Program-made: the position numbers and the translations under genes
Assembly: GCA_934670175.1 (NCBI GenBank)
Contig: CAKUOX010000001.1
Location: 25,662-89,661, forward strand
Reading direction: 5' to 3'
DNA length: 64,000 bases
DNA from: an uncultured Clostridia bacterium
GTDB taxonomy: Bacteria; Bacillota; Clostridia; Christensenellales; Aristaeellaceae
The notes under the pieces: generated by a model
The model's input: the letters and a program-made list of their open reading frames with translations, nothing else
Told to the model about the DNA's origin: nothing
Database searches by the model: none
Part shown: positions 1 to 8,979 of the stretch, piece after piece
Layout of the letters: each line of letters starts with the position of its first letter
Position numbering within the stretch: the first letter of the stretch is position 1

Positions 1-2
1 GC

Positions 3-899
3 ACGCTCGCGCGCGGCAACAACGTAATCCGCCTGAAGGCGAGAGACGTGGACGGCGCGGAATACACGCAGACCTACACCATCGCCTATCACCGGTACAT
101 CGTTATGAACGCGGAGGACGCGGACGAGACGATGCCGACGATCTACACCAATATATACGACGGAATGGAGATTACGGGCAATCGTTTTACGCTGCAGGTG
201 CGCGGCTCGGACGGCAACGGCGAGCGCCTCTACGGCGACCACCTGGCGGTGCAGCTGAACGGCACGACGCTGGAGGATCGCGGCGAGGACGGCAGCGTAA
301 CCTACTACGAGCTGAACCTGAGCGGCGGCTCCAATCATGTGGAGATACTGGTGTGGGACTACGAAGATCGCTACACGTTCTATCGCTTCACCCTCAACTG
401 CAAAGAGGTGCCTGAGGGCGAACGCATCGGCTCCGTGACGGTGAGCGTGGAGGCCAGCACCGTTGGACTCAGCTACCTGATCCCGCCGATGACCGTGGAC
501 ATCTATCAGGGACAGAATCTGGTGGTGCCCGTCGCCACGGCGCTGGAGGAAAACGGATTCAAATACCAGTACAGCGGCACGCTGACCGACGGATTCTATC
601 TGGCACATCTGATCAAGGACGGCATCACCAGCGGCTATTCCATTCCGCCGGATCTTGCCGCCGCCATCGACGAGGACGGGCTGATGTGGCTGAACGTATA
701 CCACGAAAACAGCCTTGGCGAGTTTGACTTTACGCAGGGTTCCGGATGGATGTATTCGGTGAACGGACAGTATGTCGGAAGAAGCATGTCCGAGGTGTTC
801 CCGCAGGACGGCGACGTGGTGCGGCTGCGCTACACGCTGGCCTACGGCAAGGACGTCGGTCTCGGAATGGACGGAGAAAACTATTACAAGGAATGGTGA
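3..899 (+). CDS. DUF4430-domain surface protein, 5' end outside the window
   Basis: The reading frame is open from the first bases of the window, so the start lies upstream and only the last ~299 codons are seen. The first part has two beta-rich, Ig/cadherin-like stretches (NVIRLKARDVDG and similar). The last ~130 residues form a DUF4430 domain, recognisable by the G-x-GWMYSVNG motif near window position 745 and the following VRLRYTLAYGKDVG. DUF4430 resembles the C-terminal domain of transcobalamin and intrinsic factor, and such proteins are usually secreted. It ends 36 bp before the MoxR gene, and a second DUF4430 protein lies at 6973. Role inferred: surface ligand capture. The missing N-terminus prevents a signal peptide check. 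Confidence 0.75.
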   Translation, partial: TLARGNNVIRLKARDVDGAEYTQTYTIAYHRYIVMNAEDADETMPTIYTNIYDGMEITGNRFTLQVRGSDGNGERLYGDHLAVQLNGTTLEDRGEDGSVTYYELNLSGGSNHVEILVWDYEDRYTFYRFTLNCKEVPEGERIGSVTVSVEASTVGLSYLIPPMTVDIYQGQNLVVPVATALEENGFKYQYSGTLTDGFYLAHLIKDGITSGYSIPPDLAAAIDEDGLMWLNVYHENSLGEFDFTQGSGWMYSVNGQYVGRSMSEVFPQDGDVVRLRYTLAYGKDVGLGMDGENYYKEW

Positions 900-935
900 G
901 CGCGCTTGCCGCGGCACAGAAAGGGTTGGATATAA

Positions 936-1871
936 ATGAACGCACAGGCTGAAAGAATTCTGAACGAAGTTGACAAGGTTATCGTCGGCAAGGACGACGT
1001 CATCGCGCGCACGCTGATGGCGATCCTATCCCGCGGACACATTCTGCTGGAGGACGTGCCGGGCGTGGGCAAGACCACGCTGGCGCTGGCGTTCAGCCGC
1101 GCGATGGGCATCGACTACCGGCGCATTCAGTTTACCTCTGACATGGTGCCCTCCGACATCATCGGCTTTTCCGTATACGACAAGGCGAGCGGCGCGCTCC
1201 AATATAAGCCGGGCGCGGTGATGTGCAACCTGCTGCTGGCGGACGAAATCAACCGCACGTCCAGCAAGACGCAATCGGCGCTGCTGGAGGTGATGGAGGA
1301 ACGACAGGTGACCATCGACGGCGTGACGCACCCCGTACCCGATCCATTCACGGTCATCGCGACGCAGAACCCGGTGGGCACGGCGGGCACGCAGCTGCTG
1401 CCGCAGGCGCAGCTCGACCGATTCATGATCCGTATGCAGATTGGCCGCCCGGACTTTGCCAGCCTGGTGAACATTCTGACCGACCGCCGCTCCAGCAACC
1501 CACTGGACAGCGTGGAGCGCGTGACCGACGCTGACGGCATCCGCGAGATGCAGAAGAACGTATCCGAGGTGGGCGCGGATCGCGCCATCGTGGAATACAT
1601 TTCCCATCTCTCCGAAGCGACGCATGAGCACGCGGCGGTGCTGCTGGGCGTCAGCCCGCGCGGATCTCTGGCCGTGTTGAAAATGGCGCAGGCGCGCGCC
1701 TATGTTCAGGGACGCGATTTTGTGATTCCTGAGGATGTGATGGACGTATTCGGCGACGTATGCGGGCACAGACTGGTGCTGCAGGCGAAATCCCGAATGG
1801 AGAATATCACGCCGGAAACCGTTGTTCGCGACGTACTCGACAAGGTGCCGACGCCTATGGCAGGTGATTAA
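936..1871 (+). CDS. MoxR-family AAA+ ATPase
   Basis: A 311-residue AAA_3/MoxR ATPase. Walker A is GVGKTT at about residues 43-48, Walker B is LLLADEINR near residue 108, and a sensor-like ATQNP follows near residue 148. MoxR ATPases act as chaperones that help assemble or insert metal centres or protein complexes, and are normally encoded beside DUF58 and transglutaminase-like membrane proteins, exactly as here: the DUF58 gene starts 4 bp downstream. Length is typical for the family. The client is unknown; the surrounding DUF4430 and ECF genes make a cell-surface or cofactor-linked client plausible, but this is inference. Confidence 0.92.
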   Translation: MNAQAERILNEVDKVIVGKDDVIARTLMAILSRGHILLEDVPGVGKTTLALAFSRAMGIDYRRIQFTSDMVPSDIIGFSVYDKASGALQYKPGAVMCNLLLADEINRTSSKTQSALLEVMEERQVTIDGVTHPVPDPFTVIATQNPVGTAGTQLLPQAQLDRFMIRMQIGRPDFASLVNILTDRRSSNPLDSVERVTDADGIREMQKNVSEVGADRAIVEYISHLSEATHEHAAVLLGVSPRGSLAVLKMAQARAYVQGRDFVIPEDVMDVFGDVCGHRLVLQAKSRMENITPETVVRDVLDKVPTPMAGD

Positions 1872-1874
1872 GAG

Positions 1875-2990
1875 ATGCGCTCGAAACGCCTGACCACCCT
1901 GACGGCGCTGCTGGCCGTATTGATCTGCTGGATATTGACGAAGCGCAATCTGTACGCGGCGCTGCTGCTGAGCATGGCGGCGGCAGCCGTGCTTTCGCTG
2001 ATATTGCTGCTATGCGCCGCGGCGAAGCCACGAATCTACATTGAAGCGCCGGAGACCTGTGCGAAGAACCGCGCGTTTACCGTGCATATTCAGATTCGCG
2101 GCAGAGCTTTTATCGGCGCGATGCGCTTGCGCGCGCGGGGGCGCGTACTGAACCTGCTGACGGGAGAGGAACAGAAGCTGGACGGACTTGAAGCCTCCGC
2201 CTGCCGCGGCGGCGCGGAGATCGCCTTTCAGGCCGTCAGTCCCAGCTGCGGCAAGCTGCGCATCGAGATTGAGCAGCTGCGAATCGTGGATCCAATCGGC
2301 CTGTTTTCCAAAAAGATGCGGTTCTATGCGGACGGCGCTTCGCTGATTCTCCCGGAGACATTTCCCGTGGACGTCGAGCTGCGCACGCCCGACCTTCCCG
2401 ATATTGAAAGCGACCGCTATTCGCCGGTGCGCGCCGGAGACGATCCGAGCGAGCTGTTCGGACTGCGCGATTACCACGAGGGCGATCCGCTGCGCAGCAT
2501 TCACTGGAAGCTGAGCGAAAAGTACGACCGCATGGTGGTGCGCGAGGCTTCGCTGCCGGTGGCGCATTCCGTTATGCTGATGCTGGACAACTGCCCCACG
2601 GAGGACGTGCTTCCCACGGCGGCCGCCGCTGCCTGCGAGGCGCTGATCAGCGTTTCGCAATCGTTGGCAGATCAATCGATTTCGCACCAGATTGCATGGG
2701 TGGACCGCGAAACGGAGCTGATCGTGGTCAATACGATTGCATCGGTGGATGATCTGTACGCCTGTCAGGGACTGCTGCTCTCCGCGCGGATCATGCGCGA
2801 TGAAAGCGGCATGGTGGCGCGCATGCTGGAGCAGGAGCAGCTGGAGTACAGCCACATGCTGATCTTTGCCGCGCAGGAGCCGAAGGGCTTTGGCGCGCTT
2901 CCCGGAAATACGACGCTGCTGTTGCCGGAGGCGAACCCCGCGCACGGCCTCAGCTGTCTTAAAGAGGGGCTTACGCAATTACTGATCTGA
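1875..2990 (+). CDS. DUF58 domain-containing membrane protein
   Basis: A 371-residue protein with two N-terminal membrane segments (about residues 10-28 and 33-52), a beta-rich middle part, and the DUF58 signature RSIHWKLSEK near residue 212. The C-terminal third resembles a von Willebrand A fold that starts with HSVMLMLDN, although the metal-site DxSxS is not canonical. DUF58 proteins are the usual partner of MoxR ATPases. It lies between the MoxR gene (4 bp upstream) and the transglutaminase-like gene (13 bp downstream), so the three are probably co-transcribed. No enzymatic function is known for the family. Confidence 0.88.
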   Translation: MRSKRLTTLTALLAVLICWILTKRNLYAALLLSMAAAAVLSLILLLCAAAKPRIYIEAPETCAKNRAFTVHIQIRGRAFIGAMRLRARGRVLNLLTGEEQKLDGLEASACRGGAEIAFQAVSPSCGKLRIEIEQLRIVDPIGLFSKKMRFYADGASLILPETFPVDVELRTPDLPDIESDRYSPVRAGDDPSELFGLRDYHEGDPLRSIHWKLSEKYDRMVVREASLPVAHSVMLMLDNCPTEDVLPTAAAAACEALISVSQSLADQSISHQIAWVDRETELIVVNTIASVDDLYACQGLLLSARIMRDESGMVARMLEQEQLEYSHMLIFAAQEPKGFGALPGNTTLLLPEANPAHGLSCLKEGLTQLLI

Positions 2991-3003
2991 GGTACCGGAT
3001 TAT

Positions 3004-5331
3004 ATGAATACGCTTCAAATTCTTCCAATGGAAAATCCGCGCGGAGGATCGCGTTCCTCCGCTGCCGCCGCACTGGCTGCCGCGCTGCTGTTTACCGGCA
3101 TGAGCGGCTGCCTGTTCGGTATTTTTGGAGCGGCGCAGCTTCTATGGGTGATTGCAGCCGGGCTGATTACGATTCTTCTGTGCTGCCTGCTCGGCAGGGC
3201 GCGCTACGGTCATGCCGCGCTGCTGGGCGCGGTACTCGTTGGCTTTGCCGTATGCATGCTCTTTTTCGATCTGGGCGGCGGACTGTGCGCCATGCTGAAC
3301 CGCATTTCCGATACGATTGGGGCGCGGCTGGCGCGAAATATGATACGCCTTTCCGAAAACGAGGCCGCGCTGCCCATGGCGGAGGTGTTTGCCGCCGTGC
3401 TGATCGCGCTGGCCTGCGTATGGATCGTGCAGAGCGAGAGCGCGTTCATCGCATGGGTGATCGGCGCGATTCTGCTGGCGCTTGAAATCTGTCTAAATCT
3501 TTCGGGCGATGAAATCTGGATTTGCGTTTATCTGCTCGCGCTATTGCAGCTGCGGCTTCCCGCGAACGGCGACAGCCGGTTCGCCGGCGTGCGGCTGCTG
3601 GCGTGGCTCAGCATGCTCGCAGTGTGCGGCGCGGTGCTTTTCGGCGGCGCAATGCTGCTGAAGGATCGGGATTTTCCGATCATCGACACGCTGAACGAAA
3701 AGGTTGCCGAAACCGTGGAGGACGTTCGCTACGGCGAAAAGACCTCCTCTCGACTGCCTGAGGGCAAGTTTTCTGGCCTCGGCAGCATGATTGAAACCGG
3801 CCAGCCGATGCTGGAGGTTACGATGAGCGAGCCGGAATCGCTGTATCTGCGCGGCTTCGTCGGATCGGAATACACCTCCAGCGGCTGGAATGAGGCCGAT
3901 CCCGCTTCGCTTTCAGACGGCGCGGCGCTGTTTTACCGGCTGCACCAGAACGGATTTTACGGAACTACGCAGATTGCGAGCGCCGCTTCTGCGTTGGACG
4001 CAGAAACGGCCGCCGAAGAGCCGATCACGCTGCGTATACAACATAGCGGCGAGCCCGCCAAATATATTTACGCCCCCTACGAGCTGACTGACGCGCAGGG
4101 ACTGCTCAGCCCGGACGAGATCGGCGATATTCGGCTGCGCTACGACGGCTTTCAGGGACTGGACGCCTATACGCTGAGTTCGAAAACCAATCAGGTGAAG
4201 CGCTACGCCTCGCTTTCAAAACTGCTGAAGGAAGCGGACGCGGGGCAGCCCGACGAAGCGCTGAACAATTATCTGATCTGCGAGAGCTACTACAACAGCT
4301 ACGTCTATTCGCACTTTCTGGACTTGCCTGAGGAAACCCGCGCACTGATGCACGACATCTGGGGCGATGTTTCCTTTGACGGCGGTACGCACTTGGGCTA
4401 TGCCGAGGCCAAGCAGAGCATCCTTGAGTGGCTGGGTGAAAATGTGGATTACGGCGAGAGCATCTCCACAAAAAGATCCGAGAGCGATTTTCTGAAGGAC
4501 TTTCTGACGGCTTCCAAGCGCGGCTACGACGTGCATTACGCGACGGCCGCGGTGGCTATGATGCGCTATTTCGGCATTCCTGCGCGCTATGTGGAGGGCT
4601 ATCTGATTACGCCCGAACAGGCGGCGGAGGCGCAGAGCGGAGAGGCGTTTACGCTGACCGAAGAAGCCGCTCACGCATGGGCAGAAATCTATCAGGACGG
4701 CATCGGATGGATCCCCTTTGAGGTAACGCCGAAGTACATGAACCTGATGGAGCAGGAGGACGCGCTTTCCGGAACTGGCGCGGACAACGCGCAGAACCAG
4801 ACCACGCCGCCGGATTCGCCGCCGGAGAACAGTCTGGACATGACGGAGGACATCCACGAGGATCCTGAAGAGGACGACGAGGAACAGCAGCACGATTTCT
4901 TTACCCCCATCGTGCGCTGGATCGCCACGATTTCCGCTTTCCTGCTGCTTTTGATCCTGCTGGTGCATTTGCTGCGCATCTGTGCAAAGCAAATACGCAG
5001 GCGGCGCTCGCTGCGGCTCGCCGACCGGCGGCAGGCGCTGAAGAACCTCTACGCGGAGCTGCACCGGCTGATGCGGCTGATCTACCGCTGGCCGGACTGC
5101 GTTATCCCGTCCAACTTTGTGGAAACGGTGCGCAGCGACCTCAGCGATGATATGGCGATCAAGTATCAGGAGATTCTGAACATCTGCCAGACGGCCGCGT
5201 TCTCGGAGCATGCCGTTTCGGAGGCGGAATATCAGGAAACCTATTATTTCACCAAGCAGACGCGCAGGCTGATGAAGAAGCGCGTGGGCACGATGCGGAA
5301 GCTGAAGCTGTTCTGGAAGGGACAGCTGTAA
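3004..5331 (+). CDS. Transglutaminase-like (TgpA-type) polytopic membrane protein, catalytic Cys replaced
   Basis: A 775-residue protein with a block of hydrophobic segments in the first ~225 residues, an extracytoplasmic transglutaminase-like core (about residues 480-590), an acidic linker, one more membrane helix near 645 and a DUF4129-like cytoplasmic tail. The core motif GIPARYVEGY and the H of EAAHAW (H557) are present. However, the position normally held by the catalytic cysteine (GYCVHYA-type motif) is Asp (D509, in KRGYDVHYATAA), and the third triad position is Glu (E573, FEVTP) instead of Asp. The protein is therefore unlikely to work as a cysteine peptidase or transglutaminase and may be a binding or scaffolding homologue. 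It is the third gene of the MoxR/DUF58 set. Confidence 0.88.
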   Translation: MNTLQILPMENPRGGSRSSAAAALAAALLFTGMSGCLFGIFGAAQLLWVIAAGLITILLCCLLGRARYGHAALLGAVLVGFAVCMLFFDLGGGLCAMLNRISDTIGARLARNMIRLSENEAALPMAEVFAAVLIALACVWIVQSESAFIAWVIGAILLALEICLNLSGDEIWICVYLLALLQLRLPANGDSRFAGVRLLAWLSMLAVCGAVLFGGAMLLKDRDFPIIDTLNEKVAETVEDVRYGEKTSSRLPEGKFSGLGSMIETGQPMLEVTMSEPESLYLRGFVGSEYTSSGWNEADPASLSDGAALFYRLHQNGFYGTTQIASAASALDAETAAEEPITLRIQHSGEPAKYIYAPYELTDAQGLLSPDEIGDIRLRYDGFQGLDAYTLSSKTNQVKRYASLSKLLKEADAGQPDEALNNYLICESYYNSYVYSHFLDLPEETRALMHDIWGDVSFDGGTHLGYAEAKQSILEWLGENVDYGESISTKRSESDFLKDFLTASKRGYDVHYATAAVAMMRYFGIPARYVEGYLITPEQAAEAQSGEAFTLTEEAAHAWAEIYQDGIGWIPFEVTPKYMNLMEQEDALSGTGADNAQNQTTPPDSPPENSLDMTEDIHEDPEEDDEEQQHDFFTPIVRWIATISAFLLLLILLVHLLRICAKQIRRRRSLRLADRRQALKNLYAELHRLMRLIYRWPDCVIPSNFVETVRSDLSDDMAIKYQEILNICQTAAFSEHAVSEAEYQETYYFTKQTRRLMKKRVGTMRKLKLFWKGQL

Positions 5332-5411
5332 GCGACAAAGCGCAGGCACGAAGACTTGATACATACCAGTGCTTTTCGAAGCGCGGAAAGGAAACCGAGG
5401 AGGGAAAACCG

Positions 5412-6257
5412 ATGGGCTGCAGCGAACATGCGAAAAGACAGAGGCAACGCGAACTGCAGTGGCAGAAGACGAAGGCCACGCCCTGGCGTCCCGGCATGCC
5501 CCTGACGCCTGAGGAAGAGCGGCTGCTTCAACCCCTGCTGGAAACGGCAAAGACGCTGGGCAAAACGCCCACTTACAAGGAAGTTCCTGAAGCATGGAGA
5601 ATCAAGGCGCATTTCAGAACATGGAATCTGGCGATTCAGGCGGCGGGGCTTCCATCGTTGAACAGCGCGGAACAGGTGCAGGCGCGTTCGTTGGCATGCG
5701 AGCAGGAAAAGTGTGAAAAAGCGCTGGTCTTTGCCCAAGCACAGGGCTTCAGCGCCGCGATCATCAACACAAAGGACATCGTGTTTGATTCCGGCTTTCG
5801 CAATTATTGCGTGCAGAACTTGTGCGGCCAGTACGGCGTGAACCATTCCTGCCCGCCAAACTGCGGCAGTTTTGCCTCGATGCAGCGCATCGTGACCGGC
5901 TATCGCAAGGCGCTGGTCGTACAGAGTCAGTGGGAGCTGACCGACTGGAACGATTTTGACACGATTAATCAAGCTCAGCAGGCGCATACGGTCGCGATGC
6001 TGCGCATCGTAGACTGTATGCACCGTATCCAGTCCCGCGGCAGAATGTGCGGCGTGGGCTCCTGCAACCTGTGCGAGGTCTGCACACGAACGACGGGCGA
6101 GCCCTGCCGCCACCCGGACAGAATGTTCTCCTGCCTCTCGGCCTATTGCATCAACGTGCAGAAGCTGGCGGAAACCGCAGGGATGCGCTATGTCTGGGGC
6201 AGCACGCAGCTTTTCCTATACGGCATGATCCTGATCGGCGGAAGATCGAAGAAATAG
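5412..6257 (+). CDS. DUF2284 metal-binding-type protein with N-terminal HNH-associated repeat
   Basis: A 281-residue protein made of two parts. Residues ~35-85 look like a homing-endonuclease-associated repeat (LGKTPTYKEV followed by FRTWNLAIQAAGLP), a small DNA-binding-like module. Residues ~95-281 are DUF2284, with its cysteine pattern CGQYG...CPPNCG, CNLCEVC and PCRHPDRMFSCLSAY. DUF2284 is described only as a predicted metal-binding (possibly Fe-S) domain. A good ribosome site (GGAGGGAAAACCG) precedes the ATG. The next gene is a shorter paralog without the repeat. The combination of repeat and DUF2284 is unusual; the function is unknown. Confidence 0.82.
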   Translation: MGCSEHAKRQRQRELQWQKTKATPWRPGMPLTPEEERLLQPLLETAKTLGKTPTYKEVPEAWRIKAHFRTWNLAIQAAGLPSLNSAEQVQARSLACEQEKCEKALVFAQAQGFSAAIINTKDIVFDSGFRNYCVQNLCGQYGVNHSCPPNCGSFASMQRIVTGYRKALVVQSQWELTDWNDFDTINQAQQAHTVAMLRIVDCMHRIQSRGRMCGVGSCNLCEVCTRTTGEPCRHPDRMFSCLSAYCINVQKLAETAGMRYVWGSTQLFLYGMILIGGRSKK

Positions 6258-6267
6258 AGGGAAACCG

Positions 6268-6807
6268 ATGATGAACAAATATGAGATGATCCAGCTGGCG
6301 ATGGATGAGGGATTCAGCGCCGCGGCACTGATCGGCATGGACAAGGTGGTTTTTGATCCGGTATTTCGCCCGTTTTGCGAAGAAAACCTTTGCGGGCAAT
6401 ACGGTGCGAACTATTCCTGCCCGCCCGATTGCGGAACGCCGGAGGAAATGGAGCGCCGCCTTTCAGTATATAAGGATGCGCTGGTGTTCCAGAGCAAATG
6501 GAATATCACCGATTATTCCGACCGGCAGGCAATCAAGGCCGCGAAGCGAGAACACAATCAGGGAATGCTTCGCGTGATCGCGCGGCTGAAGCAGGAGGGC
6601 TATCGCGGCGCGATGGCGGGCGCGAGCTGCTGCAATCTGTGCGAGCGCTGCGCCATATTGGACGGCGAACCCTGCCGCGATGATGAGTGGCGATTTTCTT
6701 GCCTGTCTGCTTACTGCATCTATGTCAAAAAGCTGACGGAAGCCTGCAATATGGAGTACACCTGCAGCGATGGAAGTTTGGCTCTGTTTGGAATGTATGC
6801 GTTTTAG
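6268..6807 (+). CDS. DUF2284 metal-binding-type protein
   Basis: A 179-residue protein that is almost entirely a DUF2284 domain. It shares CGQYGANYSCPPDCG, CNLCERC and FSCLSAYC with the gene just upstream, from which it is separated by 10 bp, so the pair is a tandem duplication. The clustered cysteines (CPPDC, CNLCERC, PCRDD, SCLSAYC) suggest a metal or Fe-S site. The AGAGGGAAACCG ribosome site is nearly identical to that of the upstream copy. About 165 bp without a gene follows. Function unknown; the position before DUF4430 and ECF genes suggests a role in the same cofactor-related locus. Confidence 0.85.
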   Translation: MMNKYEMIQLAMDEGFSAAALIGMDKVVFDPVFRPFCEENLCGQYGANYSCPPDCGTPEEMERRLSVYKDALVFQSKWNITDYSDRQAIKAAKREHNQGMLRVIARLKQEGYRGAMAGASCCNLCERCAILDGEPCRDDEWRFSCLSAYCIYVKKLTEACNMEYTCSDGSLALFGMYAF

Positions 6808-6972
6808 GAGAGCATCACAGAATCTGGATTTTAAAATGCAATCGTTCAGAAAAAACAGTGCAGTGAAATCCGGGGGGCTTTTTTTCACCGGCGTTGCGGT
6901 ACAGGACGAGTGCGTATCGATTTTTTGACGTGTTTCAACAACCTTACGAAAACCGACGGGGAGGAAATCTCT

Positions 6973-8073
6973 TTGAACAAACGAAAACGGCGGATTGCGA
7001 ATATCATCATGGTCGCGGTCATTCTGCTCGTCGCGGCGGCAGGTCTGTTTGCCGTGGGCAGCGTGCGCGGCTGGTTCGGCGGCCGGCAGGACGCGGCGAC
7101 GCTTTGCGACGTGCGCGGCGTGGTCAACCTCACGCGCGGCGGCGTGGCGTATCCGGTGGAGGAGGAAACGGCGCTGCGCGCGGGCGACGCGCTGGCCTGC
7201 GATACGGGGGCGACGGCGCTGATCCGGTTGAGCGTCGGCACGCTCTCTCTGGGTGGCGGCGCGGAGGTCGAGATCCTGTCGCCCGAGGCGGGCGCATTCA
7301 GGGCGGAAGTTGCCTCCGGCGAGGTGTTTGTGAACGCGCGCGGCGCGCTGGAGCTGGATTTTGCCGAAAAGGAGATCGCCTTTGAGGATGCGGCGGCGCT
7401 GCTTTCCGTGCGCGGCAGCGCGCAGACGCTGACGGTGCTGGATGGCAGCGTGGCGGACACGCCCGCGGGTCAGGCCGTGTACTGGGTCGGCCGGGACGAG
7501 AGCACGGGCGAGGTGAACGTGCAGGCGCTCAACGATTTTGCCATTGCGCAGATTCACGCTGCAAATCAGAGCCGCGCGCTCTGCGTGACGGATGCAGAGC
7601 TGGACGCGCTCGAGCAGGAGCGTGCGGCGGCCATCGGCAGTCAGCTCGTCTCCGGCGACGGCGACGGCCTTACCTGTACCATCGCCATTTATTGCGATAC
7701 CATCCTGAATAACTGGGATAATCTGGACACCGCCAAAGCCAGCTATGTGCCGGATAACGGCGTAATTCTTGCCCCCACGCAGGTGGAATTCGAATCGGGT
7801 GAGACGGTGTTCGACGTGCTCAAGCGCGTGTGCGACGCCTATGATATCCAAATTGAATACAGCTGGACGCCCATGTACGACAGCTACTATATTGAAGGCA
7901 TTCATCAGCTCTACGAGTTCGATTGCGGGCCGCAGTCCGGTTGGATGTACAAGGTGAACGAATGGTTCCCGAATTACGGTTGCTCTGAATACAAGCTGAC
8001 CGGCGGCGAATCCATCGTCTGGTGCTACACCTGTGTGGGCCTGGGCGAAGACGTGGGCGGCGGAACCTTTTAA
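6973..8073 (+). CDS. Membrane-anchored FecR-like / DUF4430 protein
   Basis: I place the start at the TTG at 6973 because GGGGAGG lies 8 bp upstream and the protein then begins with a basic stretch and one membrane anchor (about residues 10-28). A GTG at 6910 would give a 21-residue extension without a ribosome site. Residues ~35-165 form a FecR-like beta-rich domain (typical GDALACDTGATALIRL and a later SVRGSAQTLTVLDG). The last ~120 residues are DUF4430, with SGWMYKVNEWFPNYG and the C-terminal GLGEDVG. Exported, anchored on the outside. It is the second DUF4430 protein of the locus and lies 21 bp before the first EcfT gene, suggesting that it captures the ligand imported by the ECF transporter. 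Confidence 0.8.
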   Translation: MNKRKRRIANIIMVAVILLVAAAGLFAVGSVRGWFGGRQDAATLCDVRGVVNLTRGGVAYPVEEETALRAGDALACDTGATALIRLSVGTLSLGGGAEVEILSPEAGAFRAEVASGEVFVNARGALELDFAEKEIAFEDAAALLSVRGSAQTLTVLDGSVADTPAGQAVYWVGRDESTGEVNVQALNDFAIAQIHAANQSRALCVTDAELDALEQERAAAIGSQLVSGDGDGLTCTIAIYCDTILNNWDNLDTAKASYVPDNGVILAPTQVEFESGETVFDVLKRVCDAYDIQIEYSWTPMYDSYYIEGIHQLYEFDCGPQSGWMYKVNEWFPNYGCSEYKLTGGESIVWCYTCVGLGEDVGGGTF

Positions 8074-8094
8074 TATTAATATGAAAGAACTACA

Positions 8095-8979
8095 ATGAAG
8101 GAAACATACTTTGCCAAGCTGCACCCCGCGGTGTGCTTTGCGTTTTTCATGGCCGCGATTTGCATGGCGGTGCTGGTGCAGCACCCCGCGTATCTGGCGG
8201 CGAGCCTGCTGGGCGCGCTGTGCCTGAATATCAGCCTGACAGGCGGCCGGGCGCTGAAGCGCTTTGTGCGGCTGCTGCCGTTCTGGGCGCTGCTTTCGGT
8301 CATCAATCCGTTGCTGAACACGCGAGGAGCGCGAGTGATCTTTAATTGCTTTGGCCGCCCCTATACGCTGGAAGCGCTGTGCTATGGCATGGTGCTGGCC
8401 GGCATGTTCGTTGCGATGCTTCAATGGTTTTCGGCCTACAATGCGGTGATGACCGAGGACAAGTTTTCCTATCTGTTCGCCGCGCTTGCGCCGTCCACGG
8501 CGCTGCTGCTCACCACGGTGTTCAGAATGCTTCCGAGTTTGACGCGGCAGGCGAAGCAAATTTCGGGCGCGCGCCGCTGTATCGGCATGGGCGGACAGGG
8601 TGATGCGCGCGAAAAACTGGCGAGCGGTATGGCTGTGCTCTCTGTGCTGACCACATGGGCGCTGGAGGGCAGCGTCGTGACGGCGGACAGCATGAACAGC
8701 CGCGGCTACGGGGTGGGAAAGCGCAGCTGCTTCCACAGCTATTCATTCAAAATGGGGGATGCGCTCGTATCGGCGGCCTCCGCGCTGCTGCTCGCATTGG
8801 CGGTTTTCGCGCTCGCGGGGGGCGGCGGATCGGCGGAATACACGCCCGCAATGGCCGTTGCGCCCATGGTGGGCAAAAATTTCTGGGGGTTAATGGCGTA
8901 TGCGCTGTTTTTGCTCACGCCCACCCTGTTGAATCTGAAAGAGGATGTACAATGGCACATTTCGAGATCAGGAATCTGA
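8095..8979 (+). CDS. ECF transporter transmembrane (T) component
   Basis: A 294-residue membrane protein of the CbiQ/EcfT family. It has several hydrophobic helices in the N-terminal half and the two coupling regions with the Ala-Arg-Gly-type signature: GARRCIGMG near residue 162 and MNSRGYGVGKR near residue 200. These contact the two ATPase domains. The stop overlaps the start of the ATPase gene by 28 bp, so the genes are translationally coupled. In ECF importers the T component holds the ATPases to the membrane and drives toppling of the substrate-binding S component. A second T component of equal length is encoded at 11309. Confidence 0.9.
   Translation: MKETYFAKLHPAVCFAFFMAAICMAVLVQHPAYLAASLLGALCLNISLTGGRALKRFVRLLPFWALLSVINPLLNTRGARVIFNCFGRPYTLEALCYGMVLAGMFVAMLQWFSAYNAVMTEDKFSYLFAALAPSTALLLTTVFRMLPSLTRQAKQISGARRCIGMGGQGDAREKLASGMAVLSVLTTWALEGSVVTADSMNSRGYGVGKRSCFHSYSFKMGDALVSAASALLLALAVFALAGGGGSAEYTPAMAVAPMVGKNFWGLMAYALFLLTPTLLNLKEDVQWHISRSGI

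Noticed and set aside
4216..5595. 459-codon open frame on the minus strand
   Set aside because: Antisense of the transglutaminase-like gene with no domain and no ribosome site.
6840..6900. Cobalamin riboswitch before the FecR/DUF4430 gene
   Set aside because: GTGAAATCCGGGG recalls part of the B12 element, but no B12 box or other conserved blocks follow. The context makes it tempting, so a covariance search would still be useful.
6463..8736. 757-codon open frame on the minus strand
   Set aside because: It lies opposite the DUF2284, DUF4430 and EcfT genes, which have clear domains and ribosome sites. The predicted product is an Arg/His-rich low-complexity protein.
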